Shown here: in pieces, positions 17,648-28,432 of the stretch
Layout of the letters: every line of letters starts with the position of its first letter
Position numbering within the stretch: position 1 is the stretch's first letter
Assembly (NCBI RefSeq): GCF_040546595.1
Contig: NZ_JBEPOB010000001.1
Location: forward strand, 1,427,001 to 1,491,000
From: Bosea sp. OAE506
Lineage (GTDB): Bacteria > Pseudomonadota > Alphaproteobacteria > Rhizobiales > Beijerinckiaceae
DNA length: 64,000 nucleotides
Direction of reading: 5' to 3'
Program-made: the position numbers and the translations under genes
The notes under the pieces: model-generated
The model's input: the letters and a program-made list of their open reading frames with translations, nothing else
Databases searched by the model: none
What the model was told of the DNA's origin: nothing

Positions 17648-20571
17648 GAAAGTCGACATCTTCCGAACGCGTCCTCGTCCTGGCGCCACGTGGCCGAGAC
17701 GCAACTATAGCCGTCGCGATGCTCGGCGAAGCCGGCATGACGGCAGAAGCGTTTCCCTCTCTGCCCCGCGTCCTCAATGAGCTCGATATTGGAGCCGGGC
17801 TCGTGGTGCTGACGGAGGAGGCCTTGACAACAGCTGATCTTCATCCGCTGGCCGCTTGGATCGCCTCGCAGCCGGAATGGTCTGACATGCCCTTTGTCGT
17901 GCTGACCCAAGGCGGCGGGATCGAGCGAAACCCGGCGGCACGCCGCTACCTCGACATCCTAGGCAACGCCTCATTTATTGAGCGCCCCTTCCATCCGACC
18001 ACGCTGGTCAGCCTCGTCAAAGCAGCGCTTCGCGGCAGACGGCGCCAGTATGAAGCGCGGGCGCGGTTGGAGGCCCTTCGAGCTGGCGAAGAGCGGCTGC
18101 GGTTTGCTCTTGAAGCTGGTGGGATGGGAGCATGGGAACTTGACCTACGAGATTTTACGCTGGCAGTTTCTGATCTCTATCGGGCTGGCTTTGGCCTCGC
18201 GCCTGGCGCGTCATTCACCTACGCGGAGCTGAGCGAACTCATCCACCCGGACGATCGCGCCAATCGGACTAAGGCGCTCCAGCAAGCCGTCGCCAAACGC
18301 GAGGACTACGAGACTGAGTATCGGGTGGTGCTGCCAGACACCGGCGAGATCCGCTGGATAGCAGTTCGAGGACGGCCGGATTATGCCGCTGATGGCACGC
18401 CGCTGCGCATTGCCGGCATCTCATCCGACATAACCCGGCGCAAAGCCGTCGAAGAGGCTCTCCAGAAGAGCGAGGCCAGGTTTCGGTTTCTCAGCGAACT
18501 GGACGACGCATTGCGTAGGTCGAGCGACGCGGAGGCCGCGATGCTCGCGGCTGCCACGCTCTTGGCCCGGCAACTGGGCGCCTCGCGCTGCGCCTACGCG
18601 GACGTTGACGATGACAACGATGGCTTCGTCATCCGCAATGACTACGTTGCACCCGGCGTCGCAACCTCGGCCGGGAGATACAGCCTCGACCTTTTCGGGA
18701 GCAACGCTGCCTCGGCCATGCGCCGAGGCCATGTGCTCGTTGTTTGCGACGTGGCTGGCGAGGTCGTGCCGGGCGACGGCCTTGAGATGTTCAAGGCGAT
18801 CGGCATCCAGGCAATTGTCTGCTGTCCAGTTGTGAGAGATGGCCGCTTGGCAGCGATGATGGCAGTCCATCAGGAGCAGCCGCGGGAGTGGCAAGAGGCC
18901 GAGCTCGATATCATCCGGACGGTGGTCGAGCGCTGCTGGTCTCATGTCGAGCGGATCGGTGCAGAAGCACGCCTGCGAGAAAGTGAGGAGCGTCTCCGGC
19001 TGGCGATCGAACACGCAGACATCGGCTTCTGGGACGTCGATCCCATAGGCGATAAACTGATTTGGCCGCCCAATGTGAAGGCCATGTTCGGGATCTCGCC
19101 CAACGTCAGCGTGTCCATGCGGGACTTTTACGACGGCCTGCATGCCGACGACCGAGAGGCTACAGCTGTCGCCTATGCCGAGGCTGCCGATCCAGCGCGC
19201 CGAGCACTTTATGATGTAGAATATCGAACGGTCGGCAAGGAAGACGGTGTGGTTCGCTGGGTTGCAGCAAAAGGCCGTGGGGTCTTTAGCGGCGAACGCT
19301 GTGTCCGTCTGCTAGGTACAGCAATAGACATCACGGCACGCAAGGCGATTGAGGAACGTATAAGCGATCTCAACGAGACGCTGGAGCGCCGTGTCGCGGA
19401 AGAAGTGGCAGAGCGGGCCAAGGCCGAGGACGCGCTTCGCCAGGCGCAAAAGATGGAGGCGGTCGGTCAGTTAACTGGTGGGGTTGCGCACGACTTCAAC
19501 AATCTTCTGACGATCATCAAGAGTTCGACCGAACTGCTGCGCAAGCCCAACCTCGCTGATGAACGTCGTCGACGTTACATTGACGCAATCTCCGATACGG
19601 TTGATCGAGCCGCCAAACTCACAGGTCAGCTCCTTGCTTTCGCTCGTCGACAGCCGCTGAAGCCTGAGGTTTTTGAACCGTCTGCGCGAGTAGGCGCCGT
19701 CGCCGAGATGCTGCGCAGCATTGTGGGGTCTCGCATCGAGATTGTTGCCGACCTTCATGCGGTGGACTGCTGGATCGAGGCCGACATCAGCCAGTTCGAG
19801 ACCGCCCTAGTCAACATGGCAGTAAACGCTCGCGATGCGATGGACGGCGAGGGCACCCTGACGATAACAGTCGATGACGTAGCGCGGATACCGCAAATCC
19901 GGGGCCATGTTGGTGTGCCCGGCGAGTTCGTTGCGATCTCAATGGAAGATACGGGGGCGGGAATTCCACCCGAAAGGCTCATGCAGATCTTTGAGCCGTT
20001 CTACACCACCAAGGATGTCGGCAAGGGGACAGGCCTTGGACTTTCGCAAGTCTTTGGCTTTGCCAAACAGTCCGGCGGCGACATCGACGTGCAGAGCGCG
20101 TTGGGCAGCGGTTCCCGCTTCACGCTTTATCTGCCACGCGCAAAACCCGTTAGCCTCGAAGTGGCGCCGCTTGAGACGTCAGTGTCGGCCTCCATCGCTG
20201 GCGGCAAGGGAAAGCGTGTGCTGGTCGTCGAAGACAATATTGACGTCGGTACATTTTCTACCCAGCTCCTAGGCGATCTGGGCTACGAAACAATGTGGGC
20301 GGCCAACGGCCAAGAGGCTCTTAAACTGCTCACCGATGATGACAGCTTTGATGCCGTGTTTTCCGACGTCGTGATGCCCGGCATGGGCGGCGTCGAGCTG
20401 GGCCTTGAGATCCGCAAAAAGTACCCTGGACTGCCCGTCGTTCTCACTTCCGGCTATAGCCACGTTCTCGCTGAGGAAGGCCGGCACGGGTTCGATCTGC
20501 TTCAGAAGCCTTATGCCGTGGAGGACCTCTCTCGTATATTGCGTTCGGCCATGCGGTCTAAGCGGAGTTGA
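17644..20571 (+). CDS. Hybrid histidine kinase (pseudo-receiver, PAS, GAF, PAS, HisKA, HATPase, receiver)
   Basis: 975 residues from GTG overlapping the KaiC stop. The N-terminal ~125 residues look like a receiver that has lost its Asp (VVLTEEAL). PAS 1 is at about 149-265, GAF 279-435, PAS 2 442-569, then a coiled segment. The kinase core has GQLTGGVAHDFNNLLTIIKS (His near 617), N-box NMAVNARDAM and GTGLGLSQVFGF. The C-terminal receiver starts near 858 with acceptor Asp in VFSDVVMPGMGG. No membrane helix, so cytoplasmic. It probably works with the KaiC-like protein upstream and the receiver at 20631-20984. Confidence 0.93.
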   Translation: MRKSTSSERVLVLAPRGRDATIAVAMLGEAGMTAEAFPSLPRVLNELDIGAGLVVLTEEALTTADLHPLAAWIASQPEWSDMPFVVLTQGGGIERNPAARRYLDILGNASFIERPFHPTTLVSLVKAALRGRRRQYEARARLEALRAGEERLRFALEAGGMGAWELDLRDFTLAVSDLYRAGFGLAPGASFTYAELSELIHPDDRANRTKALQQAVAKREDYETEYRVVLPDTGEIRWIAVRGRPDYAADGTPLRIAGISSDITRRKAVEEALQKSEARFRFLSELDDALRRSSDAEAAMLAAATLLARQLGASRCAYADVDDDNDGFVIRNDYVAPGVATSAGRYSLDLFGSNAASAMRRGHVLVVCDVAGEVVPGDGLEMFKAIGIQAIVCCPVVRDGRLAAMMAVHQEQPREWQEAELDIIRTVVERCWSHVERIGAEARLRESEERLRLAIEHADIGFWDVDPIGDKLIWPPNVKAMFGISPNVSVSMRDFYDGLHADDREATAVAYAEAADPARRALYDVEYRTVGKEDGVVRWVAAKGRGVFSGERCVRLLGTAIDITARKAIEERISDLNETLERRVAEEVAERAKAEDALRQAQKMEAVGQLTGGVAHDFNNLLTIIKSSTELLRKPNLADERRRRYIDAISDTVDRAAKLTGQLLAFARRQPLKPEVFEPSARVGAVAEMLRSIVGSRIEIVADLHAVDCWIEADISQFETALVNMAVNARDAMDGEGTLTITVDDVARIPQIRGHVGVPGEFVAISMEDTGAGIPPERLMQIFEPFYTTKDVGKGTGLGLSQVFGFAKQSGGDIDVQSALGSGSRFTLYLPRAKPVSLEVAPLETSVSASIAGGKGKRVLVVEDNIDVGTFSTQLLGDLGYETMWAANGQEALKLLTDDDSFDAVFSDVVMPGMGGVELGLEIRKKYPGLPVVLTSGYSHVLAEEGRHGFDLLQKPYAVEDLSRILRSAMRSKRS

Positions 20572-20630
20572 GTGCCGAAAGGTTTGTGTATTTGAATTGT
20601 CTGTCGAGCAGCAGTCGGTCTTACCCTGCG

Positions 20631-20984
20631 TTAGTCAGTAAAGCAGGCGCGTAAGGCCTCCTCGACGTGCTGGATTGCGTATGGTTTCGCAACCACCCGG
20701 CACCCATCCGGAAGGCCTGAAGTTGAGCTGCCGTAGCCGGTCGCGACAATCACTGGCACGCCACGTTTCCGAAGTATCTCAATAAGTGGCAGCGCCATCT
20801 TCCCGTTGAGATTCAGATCGATGATGGCGGCGTCGCAGCTATCCGCGTCAACCAGCGCCTGAGCCTGATCCATGTCGGCCGCAGGCCCCAATACGCGACA
20901 GCCTAGGTCGGCGAGAAGGTCGTCCAGCATCATAGCGATCATCGGCTCGTCTTCGACGACCAGAATGGCTTTGCCCACCAGCAT
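20631..20984 (-). CDS. Single-domain response regulator
   Basis: 117 residues. Receiver with acidic pocket VVEDEPMIAMML, phospho-acceptor Asp in AAIIDLNLNGKMA, switch residue in VIVATGYG and Lys in RVVAKPYAI. Belongs to the class of lone receivers with the NLNG signature paired with HWE or hybrid kinases. It converges on the hybrid kinase gene, with a 59-bp gap. Confidence 0.9.
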   Translation of the reverse strand: MLVGKAILVVEDEPMIAMMLDDLLADLGCRVLGPAADMDQAQALVDADSCDAAIIDLNLNGKMALPLIEILRKRGVPVIVATGYGSSTSGLPDGCRVVAKPYAIQHVEEALRACFTD

Positions 20985-21447
20985 TTTAGTTTCCTAGGCC
21001 GCAGGGCCGAATGCCGATCGCCTGCCTCAACTCTAGTTTCGTCTCGCACGAAACGCGGCTGAGCGTCCATATGGAGTGGGTGGCCGAAATCTTTGAATGC
21101 AGGCCACATGCGGCCGCCGTGCGATCAGACAAGACCGGTTCTCGCGTCCACGCTGGTCCAAGCGAATTGCGCCACTTCCCGACATTGGATGGCTGCCCTT
21201 CAGCGGACGTTGATAAGGGCCGCCATGGGGATCGGCCTGCGCCTCGCTCCCGAAATTTGGACGCGCCATGGCAGACCGCATCCTGCGAGCCAGTCCGCTT
21301 CGTTGCCGTATGGGCTGTTGACGAGGCAATGCGCCGATCGCCCAGGATTGCTCAGGCAACATTTAAATTTATTTACCTTAACCGTTCCTTAGCCGCCTTC
21401 ATCGCATTTTGGCTGTGCTTTGCGTCAATTGTCCTTTCGGGGGTACG
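20985..21447. other. Intergenic region upstream of chemoreceptor
   Basis: About 460 bp with no supported gene. It contains copy B of the dispersed repeat (21155-21212). An AT-rich stretch (21358-21385) just before the chemoreceptor gene is the likely promoter area. Confidence 0.45.
21155..21212. repeat. Dispersed intergenic repeat, copy B
   Basis: On the minus strand: AACGTCCGCTGAAGGGCAGC, then AATGTCGGGAAGTGGCGCAA, then TTCGCTTGG. Aligns by eye along its whole length with copy A (9400-9472) and copy D (23620-23680). Confidence 0.6.
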
Positions 21448-23478
21448 ATGACAGTCCGCTCGACACTCATTGCGTGTATTGCCGGACTTGCCGCCGTCGT
21501 CATGGTAAGTTTGGGATTTGCTTTGATCGCCATTGGCACCATGGCGCGCGACGAGCACGTGCTGACCGACCAGGTGGTCCCGACTGTCAGCCTCAGCGGC
21601 GAGTTGAGCGCCGAGGTCGTTCGGCGCCACTTGCTCCTAAACATGCACGTCAACAGCTCTGACCCGGCGGCCAAGGCCCGTCTGGCTCAGAACATCGACG
21701 AGGAGACAAGGAAAATCGACGGGCTGCGCCTGCGACTCGCAAATTTGCTGACGCTGCCTGAAAACCAGGAAGCCCTGAAGCGCTACGAAGTCCTCAAAGG
21801 GACTTACATCACAGGCCTCCAGGCGGTTCTCGCACATTCCACCAAGGGCGATCGCGATGCGGCGATCCAAGGGCTGTTGGGCATACGAGATTTGATTGGC
21901 GACATGGACCGCACGGTCGCCACCATCGTGAAACGCGCCAATGAGCGTGCAGCCAGCATCGGGGAGGCAGCCAACCAGACCTATCGCTTCAATCTCGCGA
22001 TCCTCTCCGCCATCGGTCTCTTTGCCGGAGCGCTGGCCGTGGGAGCGATCTGGTTCGTGGTCACGAGGGTGATCCGGCCCTTGGTGGCAACCACGAAGGC
22101 GACCGAAGAACTCGCTGCGGGCAACCTTGACATCTCGATTGGAGCCGCAGACCGATCCGACGAGATCGGCACGATGGCGAAAGCACTCGGCGTCTTTCGC
22201 GACAACCTCCGTCGGGTCAGAGATCTGGAGGAACACAACCAGGCCGAACAGGCCAAACGTCTGTCGCGGGCGGCGTCCATGGCAGCCGTCGTCTCTGACG
22301 TCGGCGAGGTCGTTGCCGCGGCTGCCGCGGGCGACTTCTCGGCGCGGCTGCAGATCACGGACGCTGATGAGGAGATGCAGAAGCTCGTCGCCGGGATCAA
22401 CGAGATCAATGCGGTCATCGATAACGCCACCACCGAGTTCGCCCAGTCGCTTCAAGCCGTGGCGGACGGGGATCTCACCCAGCGCATCGACACCGCCTAT
22501 CTCGGACGCTTCGCGGAACTTAAAGGCGCGATCAACGACACCGTCGATCGCCTCGCGCAGACCGTGCGCACGATCCAGCTCACGTCCAGCGACGTCGGCC
22601 TTGCTGCAAGAGAGATCACTATCGGCGCAGACGATCTCTCTAAACGCACCGAGGAGCAGGCTTCCTCGCTCGAACAGACCGCCGCCACCACCGAGGAGCT
22701 TGCCGCGTCAGTCAAGGCATCGGCTCAGGCATCCCGTGAGGCGGCAGCCATCGCCGATGAGGCCAAGCAGGCAGCTCAGGCGGGTGGCGCCATCGCTGGC
22801 CAAGCCGTGGATGCGATGTCGCGCATCGAAAGCGCGTCGCAAAAGATTTCCGACATCATCCGCGTGATCGACGACATCGCCTTTCAGACCAACCTGCTGG
22901 CTTTGAACGCGGCGGTAGAAGCGGCGCGCGCCGGCGATGCTGGCAAGGGCTTTGCCGTCGTCGCCTCGGAAGTCCGCACCCTCGCGCAACGGTCGGGCGA
23001 GGCAGCCAAGGACATCGCGGCCCTGATCTCGTCCTCCAATATGGAGGTTGGCGATGGCGTGAAGCTGGTACGGCAGGCGGGAGAGGCACTGGGGCGCATC
23101 CTGACCGCCTCGCAGAAAGTCGCCGCCACGATCGCCGATATTTCCGCTGCCTCCGGCGAGCAGGCCAACGGCATCGACGAGATGAGCCAAGCCGTCGCTC
23201 ATCTAGACGAAATGACCCAGCAGAATGCGGCACTGTCCGAACAGAGCGCCGCATCCGCCGCGTCGCTTTCGGCCAAGATCGTCCAGCTCAACGACCTCGT
23301 CGCCACGTTCCGTACTGGTCAGACCCCTTCCGATACGCAGGCCACACCTTTGCAGCGGCGAGCCGTACCTGCGCTAGCGCTCGTCCGCCCGTTTAAGCCG
23401 GCCAGCCCACCAACTCAAAGACATACGAATAAAGTGGCCAATAGTCGCGGCGGCGATGCCGGTTGGGAAGAGTTTTGA
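21448..23478 (+). CDS. Methyl-accepting chemotaxis protein with C-terminal CheR tether
   Basis: 676 residues from MTVRSTL; GGGGG lies just upstream of this ATG. TM1 at 6-28, helical periplasmic sensor to about 180, TM2 180-205, HAMP, a second HAMP-like unit (about 290-350), then the signalling hairpin ([20 protein letters not shown] near 474). The protein ends GWEEF, close to the NWETF-type pentapeptide that tethers CheR/CheB. It relays a ligand signal to CheA/CheW, but no che genes are in the window. The ligand is unknown. Confidence 0.93.
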   Translation: MTVRSTLIACIAGLAAVVMVSLGFALIAIGTMARDEHVLTDQVVPTVSLSGELSAEVVRRHLLLNMHVNSSDPAAKARLAQNIDEETRKIDGLRLRLANLLTLPENQEALKRYEVLKGTYITGLQAVLAHSTKGDRDAAIQGLLGIRDLIGDMDRTVATIVKRANERAASIGEAANQTYRFNLAILSAIGLFAGALAVGAIWFVVTRVIRPLVATTKATEELAAGNLDISIGAADRSDEIGTMAKALGVFRDNLRRVRDLEEHNQAEQAKRLSRAASMAAVVSDVGEVVAAAAAGDFSARLQITDADEEMQKLVAGINEINAVIDNATTEFAQSLQAVADGDLTQRIDTAYLGRFAELKGAINDTVDRLAQTVRTIQLTSSDVGLAAREITIGADDLSKRTEEQASSLEQTAATTEELAASVKASAQASREAAAIADEAKQAAQAGGAIAGQAVDAMSRIESASQKISDIIRVIDDIAFQTNLLALNAAVEAARAGDAGKGFAVVASEVRTLAQRSGEAAKDIAALISSSNMEVGDGVKLVRQAGEALGRILTASQKVAATIADISAASGEQANGIDEMSQAVAHLDEMTQQNAALSEQSAASAASLSAKIVQLNDLVATFRTGQTPSDTQATPLQRRAVPALALVRPFKPASPPTQRHTNKVANSRGGDAGWEEF

Positions 23479-23619
23479 TACTCTCACCCTGACCGCCTGA
23501 AGGATCAGAGTCGTCTGGGTCGATGGTCGAGAAGATTTTCCGCAGTCGAAGAGGACGTAACGAGTGTGCCTTTGGCGGCCATACGGCTGACGGGCCAGAA
23601 GCTTCTTATTTGGATTGCA

Positions 23620-23680
23620 GCGGGCGAAACGCGCCAGTTCCTGCCATTGACGCTCCGCCATGAAGCGGACGCTCAAGATT
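23620..23680. repeat. Dispersed intergenic repeat, copy D
   Basis: On the minus strand: GCGTCCGCTTCATGGCGGAG, then GTCAATGGCAGGAACTGGCG, then TTTCGCCCGC. Lies in the gap 23479-23837 between the two converging chemoreceptor genes, in which no gene is supported. Confidence 0.6.
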
Positions 23681-23837
23681 GAAGAAAGATCATTGATCGC
23701 GCTGTCAGTCGGTTTTGGAACTGCCGGTGCTCGTCATGTTGTGACACTCTCATTCGGCCAGAACAAATTTCAAACTGGATTATCATAGAGCGTCGGGGTC
23801 AGCCAATGCTGCGCCAGCGGCCCAAAACGCTGTTGTC

Positions 23838-25526
23838 CTAGGCTGCCATCCTGTCCACGAATGTCCTCAGGGCGGCTTTAACTCCCTCGTTCGCCGCGAC
23901 GACCTGTAGGGATGTTGCCTCGACGAGCTTCCCGACCTGCGCAGTGACTGCGAATTTTTGCTCAATCTCATGCAGACTGCTTCGCACTTCACTGGTCTGG
24001 CGGCTCGACGTCTCCGCAATATGGGCCAAGCTTGCTACAGCGCTCATCTGCTGCTGCACCCCTGTCGACATTTCATAGGCTCGCCCACCGGCTGCCGCGA
24101 CCTTCTCGCTCAGCTCGCGGATATCCAAAGCCGATTTCGAGCACGTGGCTTGGATCTGGGCGATCAATGCCGCAATGCTGTTCGTGGCAGCAGAACTTCG
24201 AGACGCAAGTTCCTTGACCTCGCTAGCCACAACCGCGAAGCCTCGACCGGCTTCTCCCGCGCGGGCCGCTTCGATCGTCGCATTGAGAGCGAGCAGATTG
24301 GTCTGGTCCGCCAGTTCCCTGATGAGAGAGACGATGCTGCTGATCTGGGCAGCCCCAGCTTCGAGAGCGGCAACTTGCTCATCGGTCGTTCGGGATAATA
24401 CGTCCGCTTCAGCAACCAGCCTGAATGTGCTCTCAAGATTGGCCGATAGCGATTGTGAGGCGCTCGCCATCTCCGAGCACGCACTGGCCACGGCTGTTGC
24501 TGACAGATCCGCTTCCTCAGCTCCAGCGGTCAACGCAACAATGCTTTTACCGCTCTCAGCCGTTGCGCGATCGAGTTCATGCGCCGAGATACTTAGACCA
24601 CTGGCTCCATCAGCCAGAGATTCAGCTATAGCACTTATTTCACGCTGAAATTCATCAACAGCCGCTTCACGTTGCCGGATTCTCGATTCACGCGATTCAA
24701 TCAATCGCGCGTTGATATTATTTGCTTCCTCCACTTGAGCACGCTGTAATTGGAGCTTGTCTAGCAAGCTTGTGACGACAGCGAACTCGCGCACCCTGGT
24801 CGGCGTAAAGCGCCGACCCTCGCTGAAATCCATTATCGAGCGTTTGACCCAATGCACAAATTGACCGAACTGAAGCCAACTGACGATGAGCAAAATCATC
24901 ACCAGCGCCGTGATCCAGCTGAAGGAGGCAATCAAAGCGGTCTGGTGCTGTGCGAGGGCTTGCTCTCGCACAGCGATGGCATTGGCTTTGTAATTATCTA
25001 GCTCGTCCGATATTTGCCGTCGGAGCTGCCCAATTTGCCCCCGGATCTCGTTTAAATCGCGAAACAAGTCCAGCAGCTCCAGCCTTGTCTGGGGTAGCGA
25101 CCTTAATGCAGCCTTTGACTTGTCATCGTATGCCTTGAGCAGATTCAGCTGCGCTCTCATTAGCGCAAGGATGGGCTCAGGCAGCTGACGCCGTAGGTTT
25201 GCCTGAACCTCATCCTGAGCCTTCGTAGCATAGGAGGCGGCGACTTCATTGGGACGAGCGGAATAGGTCTGCATCGTACGTTGGAGCTTGCCTCTCTCTT
25301 CAGCCGTGAATTCGTACAAAGCCGCGGCGCTATGGGTAAACACCCGCATTTCTTCATTGTAGAAGGTTGCAAGGAGATGGCTAGTGATGGCGTCGCTTGC
25401 CTGCAGAATCACCGCGTCAGCTCGCGCTTCTGCCTGCAGTCGCGAGGAGCTCCACATGCCGCCCGCCGCAAGCCCCAGCACGACTAACGCAGCAAAAATG
25501 CCGAACTGAGTTTTTAGCGATGTCAT
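23838..25526 (-). CDS. Methyl-accepting chemotaxis protein
   Basis: 562 residues; GAGGGCGG precedes the ATG. TM1 at 7-25, a long helical sensor with charged coiled-coil character (about 40-195), TM2 near 198-222, then a linker without an obvious HAMP and the MCP signalling domain ([20 protein letters not shown]). No CheR-tether pentapeptide at the end. It converges on the other chemoreceptor. Lower GC and different codon taste from the right half of the window suggest accessory origin. Confidence 0.9.
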   Translation of the reverse strand: MTSLKTQFGIFAALVVLGLAAGGMWSSSRLQAEARADAVILQASDAITSHLLATFYNEEMRVFTHSAAALYEFTAEERGKLQRTMQTYSARPNEVAASYATKAQDEVQANLRRQLPEPILALMRAQLNLLKAYDDKSKAALRSLPQTRLELLDLFRDLNEIRGQIGQLRRQISDELDNYKANAIAVREQALAQHQTALIASFSWITALVMILLIVSWLQFGQFVHWVKRSIMDFSEGRRFTPTRVREFAVVTSLLDKLQLQRAQVEEANNINARLIESRESRIRQREAAVDEFQREISAIAESLADGASGLSISAHELDRATAESGKSIVALTAGAEEADLSATAVASACSEMASASQSLSANLESTFRLVAEADVLSRTTDEQVAALEAGAAQISSIVSLIRELADQTNLLALNATIEAARAGEAGRGFAVVASEVKELASRSSAATNSIAALIAQIQATCSKSALDIRELSEKVAAAGGRAYEMSTGVQQQMSAVASLAHIAETSSRQTSEVRSSLHEIEQKFAVTAQVGKLVEATSLQVVAANEGVKAALRTFVDRMAA

Positions 25527-25933
25527 TTTTCCGCCCTCTGTAATAGCGAAGCGGAACTTCCTTAATTTTCTACCTGATCTGGTGGTGCCCAGCCTTTAAG
25601 TCACTGCGCTAGTGACCGCCGATTTGAAACTTGGCGGAAAGTCTATGGCTAGGGTCACCAGGGGACGCGGGCGTGCTGGCTGGCTACGGGGGTAGCCGGC
25701 GGTTCGCAGCGATAGGCGGCGCCGAAAGTCCCTCGACCTGAGCGGGATGTGCACCTTCCGACGTTGAGATTCGACCCCGAGCCTGACGCTTGGAATTTGG
25801 ACCCTTGCAGAAATTGGGACAGCCCCGTGCCTGGCGATCGAGCTAACGTGCGTGACATGAGCGTAATCGACCAACACCTGCCGCACTGGTTGGCTCAACA
25901 TCTCTGTGCTCGGTGTTAGCAGGAGCCCGCCTT
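25527..25933. other. Intergenic region
   Basis: About 400 bp with no recognisable gene. It separates the divergent chemoreceptor and the small ORF at 25934. The AT-rich part at 25545-25590 may contain the chemoreceptor promoter. Confidence 0.4.
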
Positions 25934-26122
25934 ATGACCACTGATATTCGCCAGCAGTTAGCCCGCGAAGGCCACGATGCGCGTCAGCCTGGAGTAAGTA
26001 AACTGGCGCGCCAAGTGATTTACGGGTCACTGGCTGCCCGGGCTGCCAAAAAAGCAACCCTTGGACCAGCGCGCGCAGATTGGCATTCGGGTGCCCGTGC
26101 GCGCGTCTTAGAACCGAAATGA
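25934..26122 (+). CDS. Small hypothetical protein
   Basis: 62 residues (MTTDIRQQLAREGHDARQPG), basic and without signal or membrane segment. Support is limited to a GGAG site eight bases before the ATG and an uninterrupted frame. Not recognised. Could be spurious. Confidence 0.3.
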   Translation: MTTDIRQQLAREGHDARQPGVSKLARQVIYGSLAARAAKKATLGPARADWHSGARARVLEPK

Positions 26123-26146
26123 TTTCAATCCTGTTTGATCAGGCGC

Positions 26147-26473
26147 TCAGACACTGCGGAGCGTCGCCAAGCGCTTCTTGATAAGAGACACTGACGCCTC
26201 CAGCTCAGAAATCTTGGACAGACAGAATGAGAGTTGCTGCTCGTACTGGGCGGACGAAATGTCGCCGGTGCCTATTTCCGTCAATGTGAAGCCCATTTTT
26301 GTCAGATCGAGAATTTCTGCCAAACGGGCTTTCTGCTCCTCGCTATAAACACGAGGGGCTGTTGCAAACTTCGATGTCCGCGAGGCTTGGACCAGGCCAC
26401 GTTGCTCGTAGAAGCGGATGGTCCTTAGCGAGACTCCGAATTCATCGGCGAGCTGTCTTATCGAATATCCCAT
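26147..26473 (-). CDS. MerR-family transcriptional regulator
   Basis: 108 residues from MGYSIRQLADEFGVS. HTH of MerR type (SLRTIRFYEQRGLV, then RVYSEEQKARLAEILDLTKM), followed by a dimerising helix (ISELEASVSLIKKRLATL). No Cys metal site, so a non-metal MerR subgroup. GAGG lies six bases upstream of this ATG, so the longer frame to 26566 is rejected. A decayed LysR gene lies directly upstream. Confidence 0.85.
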   Translation of the reverse strand: MGYSIRQLADEFGVSLRTIRFYEQRGLVQASRTSKFATAPRVYSEEQKARLAEILDLTKMGFTLTEIGTGDISSAQYEQQLSFCLSKISELEASVSLIKKRLATLRSV

Positions 26474-26479
26474 CGTGAG

Positions 26480-27110
26480 CCTCGTACCTGAGCGTGCAGG
26501 CTGCTGGCAACGCGAAACAGCATCGGTTGATGCCGACCGATACCCCGTGCACCTCCGGTTGGGCAACGATGAACTTGGACGGTCGTGGTCGACAGACGCC
26601 CCCGAGGCCCCAGGGTCTCGCAGCCAAATTCAAAATCTTTTGTTTAATTTTCAGACTTGCCAAATCGCTGTCAGCCCAGAAGCGAATAGTGATCGGTCGC
26701 GAGAGATCGTCCCTGCTGCCAGCGAGCGGGCGCAGCGGTCCTCACAATCGAAGCCGACAATGTGAAGGTCTTGAGAGCCGCGATGGACTCTGGCATCCCG
26801 CATCGAGCCAATAAGTGCCTACGCGCGAACAGGCCGAGCCGGACCACCCCGAGGCGTTGCGCCAACAGAGCCTCTTGCGTCGGCCGGTCCCGGACGGCGC
26901 TATCGCATCCCTGCGCAATATGTCGTCGTCGCGATAGCTCAGCACGAGTTCGAGCGTGATACCCGAATGCTCCTCACGGAACTCAGACAAGATCTCGGCG
27001 AGTGCGTCCGCGCCCATCACTTCACTGGCTGTGAGCCGCACCGTCCCGCCAGCATCCCTGCGCACTCCGTGGCGGGTAGCTCGGCCATCGGGGGAATTTT
27101 GGGTTCAGGT
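26480..27110 (-). pseudogene. Decayed LysR-family regulator
   Basis: Pieces of a LysR effector domain follow each other in changing frames: GGTVRLTASEVMGADALAEI and SYRDDDILRRDA (to about 26915), then VRDRPTQEALLAQRLGVVRL with ARRHLLARCGMPESIAALK (to about 26765), then traces such as FWADSDLASLK. The HTH is absent. Each break is a one-base loss. Several breaks plus the missing N-terminus make a true pseudogene more likely than a sequencing artefact. Confidence 0.75.
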
Positions 27111-27226
27111 TGAGCACGTAAATGCAGCCCTTCATGCGGTGATGAATGACGGTTTCATTGTAGCGGCTCGTTTATGGGCTCGTTTACGAATCCGCGAGAC
27201 GCTGCATGCCAATCGGATTGGTGGGT

Positions 27227-28432
27227 ATGAAGATTTTTCGTCTCGTTGCCGGGTTGGTGCTTTTGATCGGCGGGCTTTACGTTTTGGTTGGGGAGCATTT
27301 CGCCGGAACGTCTGCTGACGCCACTGTCAATGCACGCATCACGGTAGTCCGCGCTCCGATCGAAGGGGTGGTATCGCTCGCGGTGCGCAGCATCGGAGCG
27401 CGCGTCAAAGCGGGTGAACTGATTGCTGATGTTATTGACGACCGGTTCGATTCGGCACGCCTCATCGACCTAGAGCGTCAGCTCGACAGCCAGCGGTTGG
27501 ACGCCAAACGGGCCTCTGCTCAGAAGCTTGCGCTTACGCAGGCGCGTGATGGCTTTGCGTCGCAACTGGCGAGTTACCAGAAAGGGCGTGTTGGCCAGAT
27601 CGAGGCCAGGCTGGCGGAGGCTCGGGCGGCCCAGGACGCGTCAGCTGCAAGACTGCGTGAAGCAGAAGGGACGTTGCGTCGAGCCAACGAGCTGAACGAT
27701 CGCGGCGTTCAGACTGCCGCCAATCTCGAAAGGTCGCGCGCGGCCTCAGATGTTGCCCAACAGGAGTTAGAAAGCGCCAGGCAGCGGACGAACTATCTGG
27801 TGACAGAGCTAACTGCGGCTCGCACCGGCGTTTTTATCGGCGATTCCTACAACGACGCGCCGTTCTCCTCCCAGCGAGTCCGCGAGCTTGATCTGCGTCT
27901 GGCGGAGCTGGACGCGGAGCAGACACAACACGAGGCGCGGATTGCTCAGCTGGAACGGCAGATCGGGGCTGAACGCGTGAGGGTAAACCGGCTGACATCG
28001 GCGTCTCTGACAACGCGGGTCTCCGGTATGGCGTGGGATTTTCTGATCGACGATGGCGAGTATGCCCGACGGGGACAAGATCTGGTGCGGCTGGTGGATT
28101 GCAGCACGTTGATTGTCACAGCCGGCGTCACCGAAGCCTTGTACGACAGCTTGTCGATCGGCTTCCCCGTCCAGTTCCGGCTCTTCGGCGACGACCGCGT
28201 CTTCGACGGCACCGTCACTCGACTGGGCGGCTCCGGCGCATCGAGCCTCTATGCCAATCTGGCGGTGGGTCCGAGCGCCGAGCATCTACAGCGGTTCGAT
28301 GTTACGGTTAGTGTGCCCACGCTGGCCGCACAAAGTGACCTGAGCTGCGCGATAGGTCGGACCGGGCGCGTCATCTTCAGCGCTGGGCCGGTCGCAGCCA
28401 TGCGCCGCTTCTTCACGCGCTTCGGAATCTGA
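27227..28432 (+). CDS. HlyD-like membrane-fusion protein partner of GT2 synthase (BgsB-like)
   Basis: About 401 residues from MKIFRLVAG (a Met seven codons upstream is possible). One N-terminal helix (about 4-22), first lipoyl half near 35-70 (VRAPIEGVVSLAVRSIGA), long coiled coil (about 80-260), second half and beta barrel, ending near the inner membrane. The stop overlaps the synthase start (TGATG), so they are coupled. In Sinorhizobium meliloti an HlyD-like protein, BgsB, precedes the GT2 BgsA in the same order. It probably guides the polymer through the periplasm. Confidence 0.8.
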   Translation: MKIFRLVAGLVLLIGGLYVLVGEHFAGTSADATVNARITVVRAPIEGVVSLAVRSIGARVKAGELIADVIDDRFDSARLIDLERQLDSQRLDAKRASAQKLALTQARDGFASQLASYQKGRVGQIEARLAEARAAQDASAARLREAEGTLRRANELNDRGVQTAANLERSRAASDVAQQELESARQRTNYLVTELTAARTGVFIGDSYNDAPFSSQRVRELDLRLAELDAEQTQHEARIAQLERQIGAERVRVNRLTSASLTTRVSGMAWDFLIDDGEYARRGQDLVRLVDCSTLIVTAGVTEALYDSLSIGFPVQFRLFGDDRVFDGTVTRLGGSGASSLYANLAVGPSAEHLQRFDVTVSVPTLAAQSDLSCAIGRTGRVIFSAGPVAAMRRFFTRFGI

